Source: Cryptomeria japonica
Lineage: Eukaryota > Streptophyta > Pinopsida > Cupressales > Cupressaceae
NCBI RefSeq assembly: GCF_030272615.1
Contig: NC_081406.1
Coordinates: 267,850,520 to 267,914,519 of the forward strand
Length of the DNA: 64,000 nucleotides
Reading direction: 5' to 3'
Below the pieces are notes generated by a model. The model saw only the letters and a program-made list of their open reading frames with translations, was not told the origin of the DNA and did not search any database. The first letter of the stretch is position 1; each line of letters opens with the position of its first letter. A program made the translations under genes and the position numbers. This document shows, piece after piece, positions 19,700 to 31,100 of the stretch.

Positions 19700-20519
19700 A
19701 AGCCTCGTTGATATGTTGCTCGGGCGTTGGTGGTTCTGGCTGAGATGTGTTATATGTGATGCACTCGTCAGGCAAGAATGCTAGATTGATCTTTCCTCCG
19801 CGGTTTATGGTTTGATTAAAAGAAGACTTTTAACAGTATACTCTTATTTTCAAAGGTTCTTTGTCAAATTCGCTAGATTTGTTTTGGATATAACGTTTGA
19901 CGTGATGAAAGAATACCCGATGAGATTTGAAGAGTTGACGATTGATGTATAAAAACTTATTTCTCTTGATGAATTTGGACAAACTAGGTTGTTATTTCTT
20001 CAACGTGATGTTACGATAGAGGTTCTTTCTTCTTAGAATAAGGGGATTAGTCATGCATGAGTGATCAATGGTTTCCTTTGATTGGTTTGGATTTAGTTGA
20101 TTCTTGTTTTTGAAAATTTCAAATCTTACTCTATCAAAGTGAAGGCTTTTAGATGCCCCTTCACGATAAAGCGTGTCAAATGAGATGGATAAAAGTCTCC
20201 CGATTTGGAAACTTGATTTGACGATTCAAAAATTTTAAACAAGGAGTGTTTGTGAGATAAAAATCAGTAAGATGGTAAAGGATTCTGTTTGACATTGATG
20301 ATGAGATTTCCGGATTATGATAGGAGAGACATCCTCGATTGCGTGATTCATTTAATATTCTAACAACGTTGATTTTGACACAAATTTTGCTTGAGAAATA
20401 GTTTTAATGGTTTGTTTGCCACTCTAGTTTGATGAAAAATGATGTTGATGAAAAATGCTTCTAAAAATGTGTTTGAAAATTCAAAATTGTTCTCGGTTTT
20501 GCTCTCTGTTTTTCTGTTT
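19700..20519 (-). other. Tat-A leader, part proximal to gag
   Basis: This AT-rich noncoding stretch lies upstream of the gag ATG on the minus strand. I see no ORF or strong repeat in it. Confidence 0.5.
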
Positions 20520-20544
20520 TTGATCACACACTAGAACAGAGTCT

Positions 20545-20900
20545 ACATGCGCTACTGAAATTTCTTGATGCGCTAAAATAATAACCACACGCGCTAGGCT
20601 GCCCCCAAACATGTGCTAAAGTTTTTAGACTGTTAAAATTGTTTTCCTGGCGTTGTAAAAGCTATGCACTATCCTGGGTCTTGGATGTGCTAACTGTTGG
20701 ACTTTATGCGCTAATGTTTAGTCTCTACGCACTAAGCTGTTGCTTCCATGCGCTAGACTGTTTCTTTGATGCGCTAAAGGATTTTGCACTGTTTTTGCCT
20801 TAAGATGGAATGCTATTGTTTTGAACCAACGCGCTAACTGACGGTTTGGATGCACTAACAGAATTACTCCATGTGCTAAGAAGTTTCTCTTATGCGTTAA
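20545..20900 (-). repeat. Degenerate TAGCGCAT word array 1 in Tat-A gag leader
   Basis: About 14 words of ATGCGCTA type on the plus strand (TAGCGCAT on minus, the sense strand) are spaced 15-40 bp apart: GATGCGCTAAA, CATGTGCTAAAG, TACGCACTAAG, AACGCGCTAAC and similar. It is the same word as in the PMD intron of the same element. Variants are mainly C/T or G/A changes. Confidence 0.8.
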
Positions 20901-22333
20901 ACTGTCCTGATTTTTTTTCTTTGGTTTGGTTTTTGTGAATTTTGAATTTTTGTTGCGAATTTTTCAAGCTTGATGGATGATTTTCTGAAGTAATAAATGC
21001 AAGCACGGCACAAAAAGTACAACCATTTTGCCTAATCTAACAAAAAGTGTATGTTTTGCGAGGATGTGTTCAAATCTCCAATGTTTTAACAGGTTTGGAT
21101 ATAAATAACACACTTCAGAAAGACTCTTAATCAATGGTCATAAATAACATCATAGCTCACTAGTCTCGATACTCCGTAGCTCAAACAGCTGTGTCACCCC
21201 CTAGAGGGTGCCCGTTTTTTTGCCTTTTGCCAGAAATTAACTCAAAGTGAATCGCTTCATAGTTGAGTAGTTATCTTGGGAGATATATGGTGAGTAATCT
21301 TGGGGGCGGATTCTTCCCCACCCTTACACTATGATGTTATAAATGTCTGGTTACTGACTCGGTTCAAAGCTTCTATTTCTATGGTTCGTAATCAGGCTTC
21401 CCGTTCGGCCGTTAGTGATAAACTCTCTCAGGAGGCTTCCCAACCTTTAGAACAAAGACTTTACGTATCTCAAGGATACTGGGGGAAGGCTAATCACTAC
21501 GCGCAACCGTTGAAAAGGACTTTCGTCACTTTCCACATTTGATTATAGTGGGTTGGAATTCTTGACGTCAAAGTCATTCCCCACTTAGGTCGTTCCCTTC
21601 ACACCGGCCAAAGAATGGCTTTAAGAGTTTTTCAACCCCTCGGGAAGGCAGGCCTGCTAAAGGATGTAAATGCTTGAAGTACAGAAAGCTTAAGAGTGGT
21701 TTGGCTTTTTGGTCATCCAGTTATGGGGAGAGCATATACCTTCCACTTTCGAGACAAGGCAATCAAGTTGTTCTTTTTAGCCTTCAAGACAATGATTTGC
21801 TAACTTCTACTTGGAGATGTTGCTCCAACAAGCATGGTGTTCCTTTTAACCCTTCATAGCAAAGTGTGTATTTCCAAAGACTTTTGAAAAATAAGCCTGG
21901 TCAACAAAGTAAATCGTGATTTTGGTCAACAAAATTAAAGTCGATAGGGAAAAGTTTTCCCTCTTTGCTTTGCACAAAATGAAGATGAGGTTCTTTTACT
22001 TTGCAAAATGAAGTGAATCCTTTTAAACACCAAAGGATGGTGAGGTTCTTTTTACCCTTTTCTTGTAAAGTAAAGTTTGTCTGTGGTTCGTTTTACAGCC
22101 CAAAGTAAGATGAGTTCAATTTTATTTAACTAGAATTAAAAAGACTTTAAATTTTAACTAACTTAAACAAGCTAGTAAAATTTAAACAATTTATAGTTCT
22201 AAAAAAAAAAGACACTAAGCTCCTCCCTGCAATAAAATGTCAGAAATCCTACAAAATACCACCACATTAGTTAGAAAAATAGAGGATTTTGTGGACTTCA
22301 ACAAGTCTATTTCATTTTCGGTTACAATTTTTG
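20901..22333 (-). other. Tat-A leader, middle part
   Basis: This is noncoding. The part at about 21185-21880 is less AT-rich than its surroundings and looks like a separate block (CACCCCCTAGAGGGTGCCCG at 21195, then GGCGGATTCTTCCCCACCC at about 21305). Short open frames here carry no recognisable domain. The remainder (21880-22230) is AT-rich with repeated CAAAATGAAG/AAAGTAAG words. Confidence 0.5.
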
Positions 22334-22772
22334 TTTCTATCTTCGATGCGCTACATAACAGACTTTATGATATAATATACCCTCGATGCGCTAAAATGAA
22401 GTATCAATGTGCTACACTATTTGCTGGATGTGCTAAACAATGAACTGAACGCCCTGCTCTAGTTTTCTTTTGCGTTGAGACCCACAGGAAAGCTGGTGAT
22501 TTGATGTGCTAATGCATAGACCTCACGCGCTGGATTATGGAATGCAAGCACTAACTGGTAAACTCGATGCGCTAGTTGACAAACCCGAAGCGCCAATATA
22601 TTCTACAGATGCGCTACGTTTTTTTTCAGCCGCACTGAGACCTATAGAAAAAGTTTAGTGAGGTTATGCGCTAAACAAAAGTCTTTACGCGCTAGAGTAT
22701 AGACCCCACGCGCTAAACAGTGAGCGGGATGCGCTGGACTGTTAACCAGATGCGCTAGGGAATGTTTCCCAT
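22334..22772 (-). repeat. Degenerate TAGCGCAT word array 2 in Tat-A gag leader
   Basis: About 17 further words (GATGCGCTA, CACGCGCTA, AATGTGCTA, GATGCGCTGG) end about 70 bp before the PBS. The orientation is the same as in array 1. Confidence 0.8.
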
Positions 22773-22842
22773 GCACTGATTCCTGTTTCCCGCGGACCTG
22801 CAAAAGTGATTAGTTTCAAAAACCGATTTGATATTTGGGGTC

Positions 22843-22862
22843 AGGCCCCACAGTGGGTGCCA
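22843..22862 (-). other. Tat-A primer binding site
   Basis: The minus strand reads TGGCACCCACTGTGGGGCC, 4 bp inside the 5' LTR end (CCCGCATACA). The TGGCNCCCAC...GTGGGGC form is familiar from plant gypsy elements. I do not assign the tRNA. Confidence 0.8.
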
Positions 22863-22866
22863 GAAA

Positions 22867-24294
22867 TGTATGCGGGAAAAGTGGGCTGATAAAACTCAAT
22901 ATGTGAAAATATGTTAGAAACTAGTCCACACACACACACAGGACTTCTTGGTGCAAGCTATGGAGTAATGACGTATTACTCAGCTTCCCAAGGTGGGTCC
23001 CATGGTTCTCTATCTCACAATGTCCCTCAAACCAATGTTTTGCTCTTAGATCACTGAGCAAAATGGTTCAGGGATGGCAAATGCAAGAACGAGGAATGCT
23101 CCGATAGATTTTTAGAATGAAATGTGCTAATGCAATAAACTAAATGATAGGATGACAAGATTAGTATGAATACTATCCTAGCATACTATATTTAGTCTAT
23201 GATTGAACTAAAATGATAAAGAAATTATTCTAAACATGCATATTTAGTCTAATTCCTTATTTAAAAGAGGCTAAATGATGAGCATATATGAAATGAGAAA
23301 GCTTGAATGTATTTGAGCATAAGTTTGATGCTACAAATTTGAAGGATGATTTAAAATGGAGGAATGAGAGCTCTATTTATAGCAAAAATAGGGCAATGGA
23401 TGGTCAAGATTGAATGGTTTAATCAAGGGTTGAGTTTGAAAGTTGGGGATCCATGTTTGTAATTGGCACCAATGAAATGGTGACAAGTGTCAACATAGGG
23501 TTGGGTTGAGAGAAGGGGTTGGAGACATTGAATGCCTGAGAATACCTCATGGTTATCTAGAGGCTAAGGGTAAAGTCTAAGTTAGGATTACCCACTGGAT
23601 TAAGAGTTAATCCAAAGATAAACCTTTGTGCAAATGATTAAGAGATAATCATGGTCAAAGCATTAAAGGCCTGATGAGACCCTTGGGTTGGATGAAGGTT
23701 GAGTCAAAACAAATGTTTTAACCATGTAGGAGGGTTTGAGTTAACCATTAATGGTTATTGGAGACTTTTGGGATTAAGTGGTTGAAGGTTGAAAGCCTTC
23801 AATGGTTATCAAAGACTTTTGAGGAATTTAGTGGTTGAAGGTTGAAAGCCTTTAATGGTTATCAAAGACTTTGAGGGTTTGAGAAGTGACCTCTTCTTGC
23901 TTAGGAATGTGACAAAGTTTAGAAGATGGGTTAGGCTAATTAGAAGCGATTAGAAGAGTCTAGAAGGGATTAGAAAGGGGTTTAGGAAGGCAAGTGGGAG
24001 ATGTAGGATTTAATTGAAATAAAGTATTTCATTCAATTTGGTTGCAATTAAATAAATTAGATTTATTCAATTTTGGATAACTATTTAATTAAATTTGAAT
24101 TTAATTAAAAGTGGATAGGGGGGATTTAATTGAATAAAATGATTTATTCATTAAATGGGTATAGTGAATTTAATTGAGAAATTTACTTAATTAAATATAG
24201 GAATGCGGGTAATTTAATTAAATTGGATTTAATCAAATAGAGAAATGAACATAAAATATTCATTTAGGAATATGGTCATTTTTATACGTCTATA
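22867..24294 (-). repeat. Tat-A 5' LTR, complete
   Basis: The 1428 bp run on the plus strand from TGTATGCGGG to TCTATA. The outer end is TA instead of the expected CA (TCTACA in the 3' LTR and in the solo LTR), a single transition in the terminal dinucleotide. A TATA-like TATTTATAG lies near 23374. Confidence 0.94.
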
Positions 24295-24636
24295 GACATC
24301 ATTACATTTAACATTGTCAATAAGTGTTATGGTTCCTTTACCTTTTATCGGACATGGTGCATCATTACCAAATCTTACATATCCTCCATCATAATCTTCT
24401 AATTTAGAAAACTTGAGTTTGTCACATGTCATGTGATGTGAACATCCACTATCTATGATCCAAGAATCATTTTTACTTATGTGAGATATTAGGGCTTTTT
24501 CTTCATACCTTTATTCATCTGATCCATCTGTTATAGCCACATAAACTACTTCCTCTATATCAGTTTCATCAAATTTATCATCATTGGATTCCTCATCGGC
24601 TATTAGGCATGACTTTTTATCTCTCCTTCTGAATTC
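24295..24636 (-). pseudogene. copia-X protease fragment
   Basis: The translation reads WIIDSGCSHHMTCDKLKF, then DGGYVRFGNDAPCPIKGKG and ends at CNDVY, where the Tat-A LTR begins. DSG is the protease active site. The preceding acidic stretch (EESNDDKFDETDIEEVVYVA, about 24545-24600) links it to gag and carries stops. Protease of this group matures the copia polyprotein; here only the first third survives before the insertion. Confidence 0.85.
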
Positions 24637-25602
24637 TCAATGTCCTCCGTAATGATTATCTTTCTGTCTATCATCTCGGTAATCTCTCTTTTCAGTAGAT
24701 TCTCTGTCAGGACAGTTAGAAGCCATATGTCCTATTTTATCACAATTGAAACATTTCAAAGGTAGTTTTCCTTTATACTTACCTTTGCCTCTTGGTAACC
24801 TTTTGGCTAATAATGCTTCAAACTCTTCTTGCTTCTTGATTTCCTCATACAGCTTGTGCACTTTTTCCATGTTCTTGCGAAATCTTTCACTTGCTCCACT
24901 GTGATCCCCTTCAGAGTACTTACTCATTCTATCATTGTAATCATCAGATTCACCAATATGAAAAGAACTGAATGCAGATTCAACTTTATTTACCGAAGAC
25001 CCACTATTATCAAAATTACTTAACTCAAATGCATGTAGCTTACCGATAGTAGCATCTAAAGAAACTGGCATATTGGGTACAGATCTCAATTCATTGATTG
25101 CAGAGACTCGGATTGCATAAGCTGGTAGAAGGGTTCTCAACAACTTACTTGTTACATCCTTTTCTTCAACAGTTCCACTTGCTCCTTTAATTTGATTGAC
25201 AATCTCCTTTAGTCTTGTACTGTACTTGGTTATGTTATCACCTTCATTCATTCTCATAGATTCAAGTTGTCCTCTTAGACTATCCACTTTTTCTCTTTGA
25301 ACATGTTCATCACCACCATACATAGATATGAGCTTTATCCACATTGCTTTAGCATCATTGCAGCCTTCTAGATAATTAAACTCTGAGTCGGTTAATGCAG
25401 ATGTTATTTCAATCATTGCTTGAGTGTGTTCTTGCTTTGCCTTTATCTCTTCCATTGTCAATGGATGGGTGCTCGGTGTAATGAAATCATTCTCCAGATA
25501 ATATGGTGCATATTCTCCAACTCCTGATAAATGTAGCTTCATCCTTTTCTGCCATGTAGAGAAACTAGACTTGTTCAGCTTCGGTGCATCCCTCTTATAC
25601 AT
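24637..25602 (-). CDS. copia-X Gag
   Basis: The 321 codons start MYKRDAPKLNKSSFSTWQKR. It has the copia Gag (UBN2-like) fold region (ENDFITPS, EGCNDAKAMWIKLISMYGG, LRGQLESMRMNEGDNITKYS) and a CCHC zinc knuckle, CFNCDKIGHMASNC, near the end (about 24710-24760). The knuckle is intact. It would form particles and bind genomic RNA. The start lies about 40 bp inside the PBS, short for a leader. The stop at 24637 falls before the protease linker and probably disrupts a longer frame. It closely resembles Gag of copia-Y (34356-35255) and copia-V. Confidence 0.9.
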   Translation of the reverse strand: MYKRDAPKLNKSSFSTWQKRMKLHLSGVGEYAPYYLENDFITPSTHPLTMEEIKAKQEHTQAMIEITSALTDSEFNYLEGCNDAKAMWIKLISMYGGDEHVQREKVDSLRGQLESMRMNEGDNITKYSTRLKEIVNQIKGASGTVEEKDVTSKLLRTLLPAYAIRVSAINELRSVPNMPVSLDATIGKLHAFELSNFDNSGSSVNKVESAFSSFHIGESDDYNDRMSKYSEGDHSGASERFRKNMEKVHKLYEEIKKQEEFEALLAKRLPRGKGKYKGKLPLKCFNCDKIGHMASNCPDRESTEKRDYRDDRQKDNHYGGH

Positions 25603-25642
25603 CTTTGGATCTTTGCCTCAAGTACCTTTAAACTTTTCTTCT

Positions 25643-25664
25643 AGAGTCCAAGGCTCTGATACCA
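25643..25664 (-). other. copia-X primer binding site
   Basis: The minus strand reads TGGTATCAGAGCCTTGGACT, complementary to the initiator tRNA-Met 3' end. Confidence 0.93.
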
Positions 25665-27106
25665 ATTCATAGTTCTGATTCTAATAGTAAAGTACTAATA
25701 CCAATAGCTAACAAGATGAGAGGAGGGGGTGAATCATACAAACTTAAACTTCCATGAAATCAATAGATTCAACCTCGGTAACATATACTTCAGCAATGTA
25801 ACCAAAAACTGCTAAACATGGAAACACATAAACATATAATCATCATAACACATTCAACACCAGATTTAACGTGGAAACCCAAATAGGGAAAAAACCACTA
25901 TGGGATTTTGGACCCACTAAGAAATATACTCTTCTAGAGTATGCTTGGTTAAAAGCAAATCCTATTAAAGATTACAAATACATTGCTATATGTGACCCGG
26001 TTAAGGGATTTCCCTCAGATCTGTTAGGATCTTCACTTTATTAGAAGTGACCTAGTTAAAGGATTTCAAACACTCATTCAGAATGTTACCTTGCTAGAGG
26101 GTTTACAAATAAGACTGTTAAGTCCACTCGGTTAAGAGATTTTCTATCACTTTACAAAATAACAGTAATAAACTATATCTACAACTTCACATCTAAAATG
26201 GTAAAGCAGATTCTTATTTGCTCAATGCTTCTTAGTCATAGGACTTATCTTGTCCCTCTACTGGGCTCTATACTCTGTTAGTCAAATAGTTCTTCAAGCT
26301 TCTGTGCTCGGTAATCACTATGTAGCATCCATGTGCTTACATTTGCCCACATACATTGTTCATCAATGATTCTTTATTTATAAACAATTTGGTAACCGCT
26401 TAATCTCCTTGATCATATTTCCCATGATCAATCTTAGCCATCAAATCTTCAAACTTGACCAGGTTCAATGTATCCTTTGATTTGAAAATGTTTTACCTCA
26501 CCTTAGAACTTGCATACATTTCTTGGAACTTGTGCTAGGGTATTGCGGTTCAATCTGAGCTGTAGATCTTCCTGCTGATCTTTCAATACCATAGATTCTT
26601 AACAGACTTTATGCATGACATACCAATCATTTAATCAACTCCAGCTCATCAGCTTCCTTCATTAAATAATGTTTTTAATCATCCAATGCTTTTTGTTACT
26701 TGCTCAATTGCAACTCGGTAAATACTAAACTTTACTCGGTAGACATTCCGCCTTCATTAACCGATAGAGATAACCTTAGGTTTTACCGACTAGGTTCCTT
26801 AGGGTTTACAGACTAGGTTCTTTGCTCAGTGACATAGTATAGTATTATCCTTGTCTAACTTGATAATAGTTGCCCATTAAATAACTTATTCCTCCCCTTA
26901 TTCATCATATTCTCTTTGTGTCTTTTACCGACATCTTAATTCTCTTCAAATCGATCTTCTCAAGATATGGCAACAACATACTGAATCAGAAAATCAATTT
27001 CTTGACATCAATGACAAAATAATGTTATTAAGACAATAAATATTCTTAATCAGTTATATCCATAATCATCAATAACCTTCTCAATATCCTCATTGAAATG
27101 TCAACA
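25665..27106 (-). repeat. copia-X 5' LTR
   Basis: The LTR is about 1.44 kb. It ends on the plus strand at TGTCAACA, followed by ATCTC in Tat-B. Near its PBS end is GAGAGGAGGGGGTGAATCAT, the block shared with the LTRs of copia-Y, -W and -V. At 25870-25910 is the conserved ACGTGGAAACCC...GGGAAAAAACC block. From about 25985 to 26150 recur GGTTAAGGGATTT/AGTTAAAGGATTT words. The inner boundary is ambiguous by a few tens of bases because AATACCAATAGC at about 25700 partly repeats the PBS junction. Confidence 0.75.
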
Positions 27107-28252
27107 ATCTCTCATTGTGATTGGAATGCCAGCACACATTACATCATAAAATCATTGCATATCATTATCTCATCATCACATCGACATAAAATAAAAGTAC
27201 TATCTATATCATCATTAGCATCATTTCATTATGCATACATAATCACCATGGCATTACATACATAAAGCATTTCACCAACAAATCATGCATATCAACCTAC
27301 ATCCACATGTTAGCATCCCATTCATAAAACATGCATGTAGACATCATGTAGGAATAAATCACAAATCTAGACATCATATAAATAAATCATCTCATCAAAA
27401 CATCCATATAGCAAGTACAAGTATCCATCTAAGCAAAATCATACAATCATCATCTTGCATAACATCCATACATATCATCAAAATGCATATCATCACAAAA
27501 TATGGGATCTCCTCATATATCATATCATATCGACAAAAACATACATGTATCAGAGTACAATGAAGTCCAAAATATAAGCTACCAAGAGCCATCCTAGACA
27601 CAGTCCAAAATGACAATATAAAAGCATACAAGAATGCCCTCTCAGATGCCACTCTAACCAGATCCTGCACCACCATCACCACCTACAGCACCAACATCAC
27701 CACTTGCTCCCCCACTAGCTTCCGCACCACCTAATCTATCTCTCCATGGAGGACCCATCACACCACCACTTCTCTGTATCCTCTGAGATCGCTCTGATCT
27801 CACCCGCCGCATCTAGGAATAGCTAAGTGCTCATTGACTAGCTGGCACCACCTGCTCATATAAACCCCGCCAATAATCTATCTCCTTCTGTGCTCGCTGC
27901 ATCTCCCTTATCACATCCCCAGTAGGACCCTATGCTCCTACTCCCACCCGTACTCTCTCCTACAACTCCGCAAATCTCTAAACGACCTGATCTCTCTCCC
28001 GCAGCACTACTGTCAGCTTTGACTCTCATGCAAATAGCTGCACGTCTCTAGTTTCCACCTCTGCCTCCATATCCTCTAGTTGAGTCTGCAACACTAATAT
28101 CATATGATCTCGCAGATCTCCACCACCTGTCGCTCCCCCCTGTATCCATAGGTGTCTCTCTAGTAGCTCCCTCTCCAGTGGCTCCCTCCGCTATCTCCAT
28201 AGGTACCTATCCCTCCCCTGCATCCCTACCACCTAATCTCAGGCCTCTCTGC
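27107..28252 (-). pseudogene. Tat-B antisense PMD gene, C-terminal part, and downstream spacer
   Basis: About 27660-28252 on minus is the far end of the Tat-B PMD gene, detached from the rest by copia-Y. It reads as a Gln/Glu-rich probable coiled coil (LQTQLEDMEAEVETRDVQLF, then IREMQRAQKEIDYWRGLYEQ) with a Gly-rich tail, and matches the tail of the Tat-A protein (about 4380-4790). Several stops are present. 27107-27660 is AT-rich spacer with repeated CATCATATCATAT-like words and no ORF, equivalent to 4793-5956 of Tat-A. Confidence 0.65.
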
Positions 28253-29277
28253 TGTTAGGTCCCGAAGGCAACTGAGAGGGGGGGGGTGAATCAGTTGTTA
28301 AATAAATTTAAACCAAAAACAACTTAATCAACTTTCTGCTTAATACCGGTGGATAGTTTTATCAGATAATTGAAATACCGGTAAATATTAATGCATGAAA
28401 CAAAAAGACAAAGTTATCCACAACACATAACACCAATATTTGTATCTGGAAACCTTGTAAGGAGAAAAACCATGGTGGGAAACCTTACCCACAATCAAAT
28501 GATACAACTACAAATAGTAAGTGTTTACAAATGGAGTCTACACATGTAGAAAGGCCAAGCACCTAGAGTTCACTGCTCAAACACAAAATGGGAGTCACAC
28601 TGACTACAATTGGATGGTTAAATCCAATAAGGATGTACTGCACAAAATAGCATCTTCATATGCTAGATTCAGTACCGGTGTAGTTCTGATATGCTTTCAC
28701 AAAAACCTTGCTTCACCTTCAAATGATGTCTGTGTGTATAGCTCTGCTTATTCTTGCATATACCTTCACACAATTCTTTTTTGCATTCCACATCCGATCT
28801 TACATTTATATCATAACCTAAGACCAATTTTAGTAGGTCGGCTCTACAAGATATTACAATAAAATCATTTTACAAACAAAATAATATTCGATGCAATAAT
28901 CGATTCAAGATGTCGGCTTGATGCATTTACAACAGTAATAAATCATCTCCATAGCATGTCATGTTGATCTAGAAAAGAAAACTTGTCGGTGTATAACCTG
29001 GATCTATTTGCAGGTAACAACAAATATGCAAATATGAATATACCAATAAACAAATCTCCAAGAAAAGGTGTCCAAATGATGTCTTCGACATAACCAAGTG
29101 TTTTCCATGTCATTCTAAGTGTCAGTGGTCATTATATCCTGCCGGTGTACCATATACCGATGACTGTGCATAAGTCACTTGCTTGTCGGTGAATGTTGCT
29201 GATTCTCCAAAGTGCTAGAGTTGATAAAGTTTAGTAGGTGTTGACATCAATGACAAAACTATACCAAAATACCAACA
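28253..29277 (-). repeat. copia-Y 3' LTR
   Basis: The 1025 bp run from TGTTAGGTCCC to ACCAACA on the plus strand. It lacks 20 bp found in the 5' LTR near 35410-35440, flanked there by two copies of ATACCGGTG. Confidence 0.93.
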
Positions 29278-29640
29278 ATCTCCCCCTTTGGCATTGATGG
29301 CAACACAAGATGGAAAAACCATCAAAGTGCCAAAACAAAAATGCCAAATACCAAGGTACCAACAATTACCAAAATATAAGTAAACTCTCTCAAAGTAACA
29401 ATCTCTCCTCTTGAGAGTAACATGTGTTTCTTTGTGTTTTTCCATACCAATCTCTCCCGCTTTGATATCAAATGTCAAAGTTACTACAAAACAAAGTTCA
29501 TATACAAAATACCAACCAATTTAGTATACCAACTACTCCCCCTAAGAAGTAGCTTCCTGATCAAAGCCGAAGTAAAAAGATTTATGTGTTAATTCTATTG
29601 GTTGATGACAAATATCAACTCTCTAAGTATCTACCGGTGG
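29278..29640 (-). other. copia-Y PPT, second PPT and 3' noncoding region
   Basis: The minus strand reads ATGCCAAAGGGGGAGAT (about 29278-29295) directly before the LTR. A second purine tract, CTTAGGGGGAGTAGTT, lies at 29531-29546. There is no supported ORF between the end of RNase H (about 29640) and the LTR. Confidence 0.8.
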
Positions 29641-30275
29641 GGGTATGACCCCAAGTTGTTCTCTAAGATATTCAAAAGTCTCCTTAGGCAGAGGTTTAGT
29701 GAAAATATCTGCAATCTGCTCTTTAGTATTCACATAAACTAGTTTTATTTCTTTTGCTTCAATATTTTCCCTTAGAAAATTCAATTTGATTGAAACATGT
29801 TTTGTTTTAGAATGTAGTATCGGATTCTTAGATATATCAATTGCTATAGTGTTATCACAATAGATAGTTATAGGTTCCTTTCACTTTACCTTTATATCTT
29901 TCAACATTTGTTTAATCCATAGTACCTGTGTACAGTTAGTTGTTGCTGCAACATATTTTGATTTTGCTATTGATAAGGATGTACAACTTTGTTTCTTACT
30001 CAACCAAGAAACTAGTCTGCTTCCAAGAAAAAATGCTCCATCGGTGGTGCTTTTTCTATCATCCACATCTCTTGCCCAATTTGCATCTGTGTATGCACAT
30101 AGTTCAAGTTTTCATCTCTAGGATACCATAATCCAAGATTTGTAGTGCCTTGTAAGTACTGGAAAATCCTTTTTACTGCTAATTCATGATTTTCTCTAGG
30201 ATTACTCTGAAATCTTGAAACAATACATACTACATTCATAATATCAGGTCTGGTTTTTGTCAAATACAGTAAACC
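29641..30275 (-). pseudogene. copia-Y RNase H
   Basis: The homology spans two frames: TKTRPDIMNVVCIVSRFQSNP (from 30263) and DDRKSTTDGAFFLGSRLVSW (from 30066), then LSIAKSKYVAATTNCTQVLW. It is the copia RNase H that degrades RNA in RNA-DNA hybrids. The shift between frames near 30060 and stops near 29880 break it. ITIYCDNTIAID-like sequence follows to about 29825. Confidence 0.85.
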
Positions 30276-31100
30276 TCATATCATAGATTTGTATCTAGTT
30301 GGATTAACAGGTGTAGGTTCATCCCTTAGTGATAGTTTGTCATTTGTAGTCATAGGTGTGCTTACCGGTTTAGAGTTTTCCATCCCAAATTTCTTTAGTA
30401 ACTCTTTTAAGTATTTGGATTGACTTAAAAATATACCTTTGTCAGTCTGTGAAATCTGCAATTCTAAAAAGAATCTTATTTCACCGATCATAGACATTTC
30501 AAATTCTTGCTGCATTTGAATAGAAAAGTCTTTACATAATCCATCTTCTCCTCCAAAGATTATATCATCAACAAAAACTTCCATAGCCAAGATGTTATTA
30601 TTAGTCACTTTATAGTATAAGTTGATGTCAGCATCACCTTTAGAAAAACCAATTTTTAAAACATACTTATCCAATCTTGCATACCAAGCTCTTGGAGCTT
30701 GTTTTAATCCATATAAAGCTTTCCTTAACCTGCAAACCATATCTTTGTTATCTATCAAAGAAAATCCATCAGGTTGTTCAATGTAAGCTTCTTCTTCAAG
30801 ATCTCCATTCATAAATGCACATTTAATATCCATTTGATATACTTTGTAGTTCTTATGTGTTGCAAAAGCCAAAAATAATCTGACTACCTCAATTCTAGCT
30901 ATCGGTGCAAAAGTCTCATTATAATCAATTCTTTCTTTTTGAGAATATCCCTTACACACTAGTCTTGCTTTATTTTTGATAACTTTACCATCTTCATTAA
31001 GTTTGTTTCTGAATACCCATTTGGTTCCAATTACATTTTTATCTTTAGGCCAGGGAACTAATGTCCAAGTGTTATTCTTCTCAATTTGTTCTAATTCTTC
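30276..31100 (-). pseudogene. copia-Y reverse transcriptase
   Basis: Open from 30959 to 30276 (227 codons), with homologous sequence upstream to 31100 ([20 protein letters not shown]). Motifs: [66 protein letters not shown] and the catalytic EVFVDDIIFGG (about 30565). RT copies the element RNA into cDNA. The stop at about 30960 follows the fingers region. RT is otherwise well conserved; the Asp-Asp pair is intact. Confidence 0.92.

Larger units (their letters stand above)
1..24294 (-). mobile_element. Tat-A: Ty3/gypsy Tat-lineage LTR retrotransposon (3' LTR cut by window edge)
   Basis: The minus-strand order is 5' LTR (22867-24294), PBS, long leader, gag, protease, G-patch linker, RT, RNase H, second RNase H, integrase, antisense PMD gene, PPT and 3' LTR (1-1283). 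Two RNase H domains and an extra antisense ORF between pol and the 3' LTR are features of the Tat clade. Bases 1-1283 align to 23012-24294 without a gap and with about 17 differences by eye (about 1.3%), so insertion is fairly recent. The element is split by copia-Z at 5957-12015. It sits inside the protease region of copia-X: copia-X coding sequence resumes exactly at 24295. The flanking 5 bp there are GACAT; the partner duplication is off the left edge. Confidence 0.93.
24295..27106 (-). mobile_element. copia-X: 5' part of a Sirevirus-like copia element
   Basis: The minus-strand order is 5' LTR (25665-27106), PBS, gag, start of protease. It is then cut by the Tat-A insertion at 24294/24295; the rest of pol must lie beyond the left window edge. 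Its 5' LTR abuts Tat-B sequence at 27107, so copia-X is nested in Tat-B. Confidence 0.85.

Noticed and set aside
21300..21542. 80-codon ORF in the Tat-A leader
   Set aside because: No recognisable domain; short; the position in a long leader fits chance.
27285..27563. 92-codon plus-strand ORF rich in His/Ile/Ser
   Set aside because: AT-rich spacer with CATCAT-type repeats; no homology and it is antisense to the spacer after the Tat-B PMD gene.
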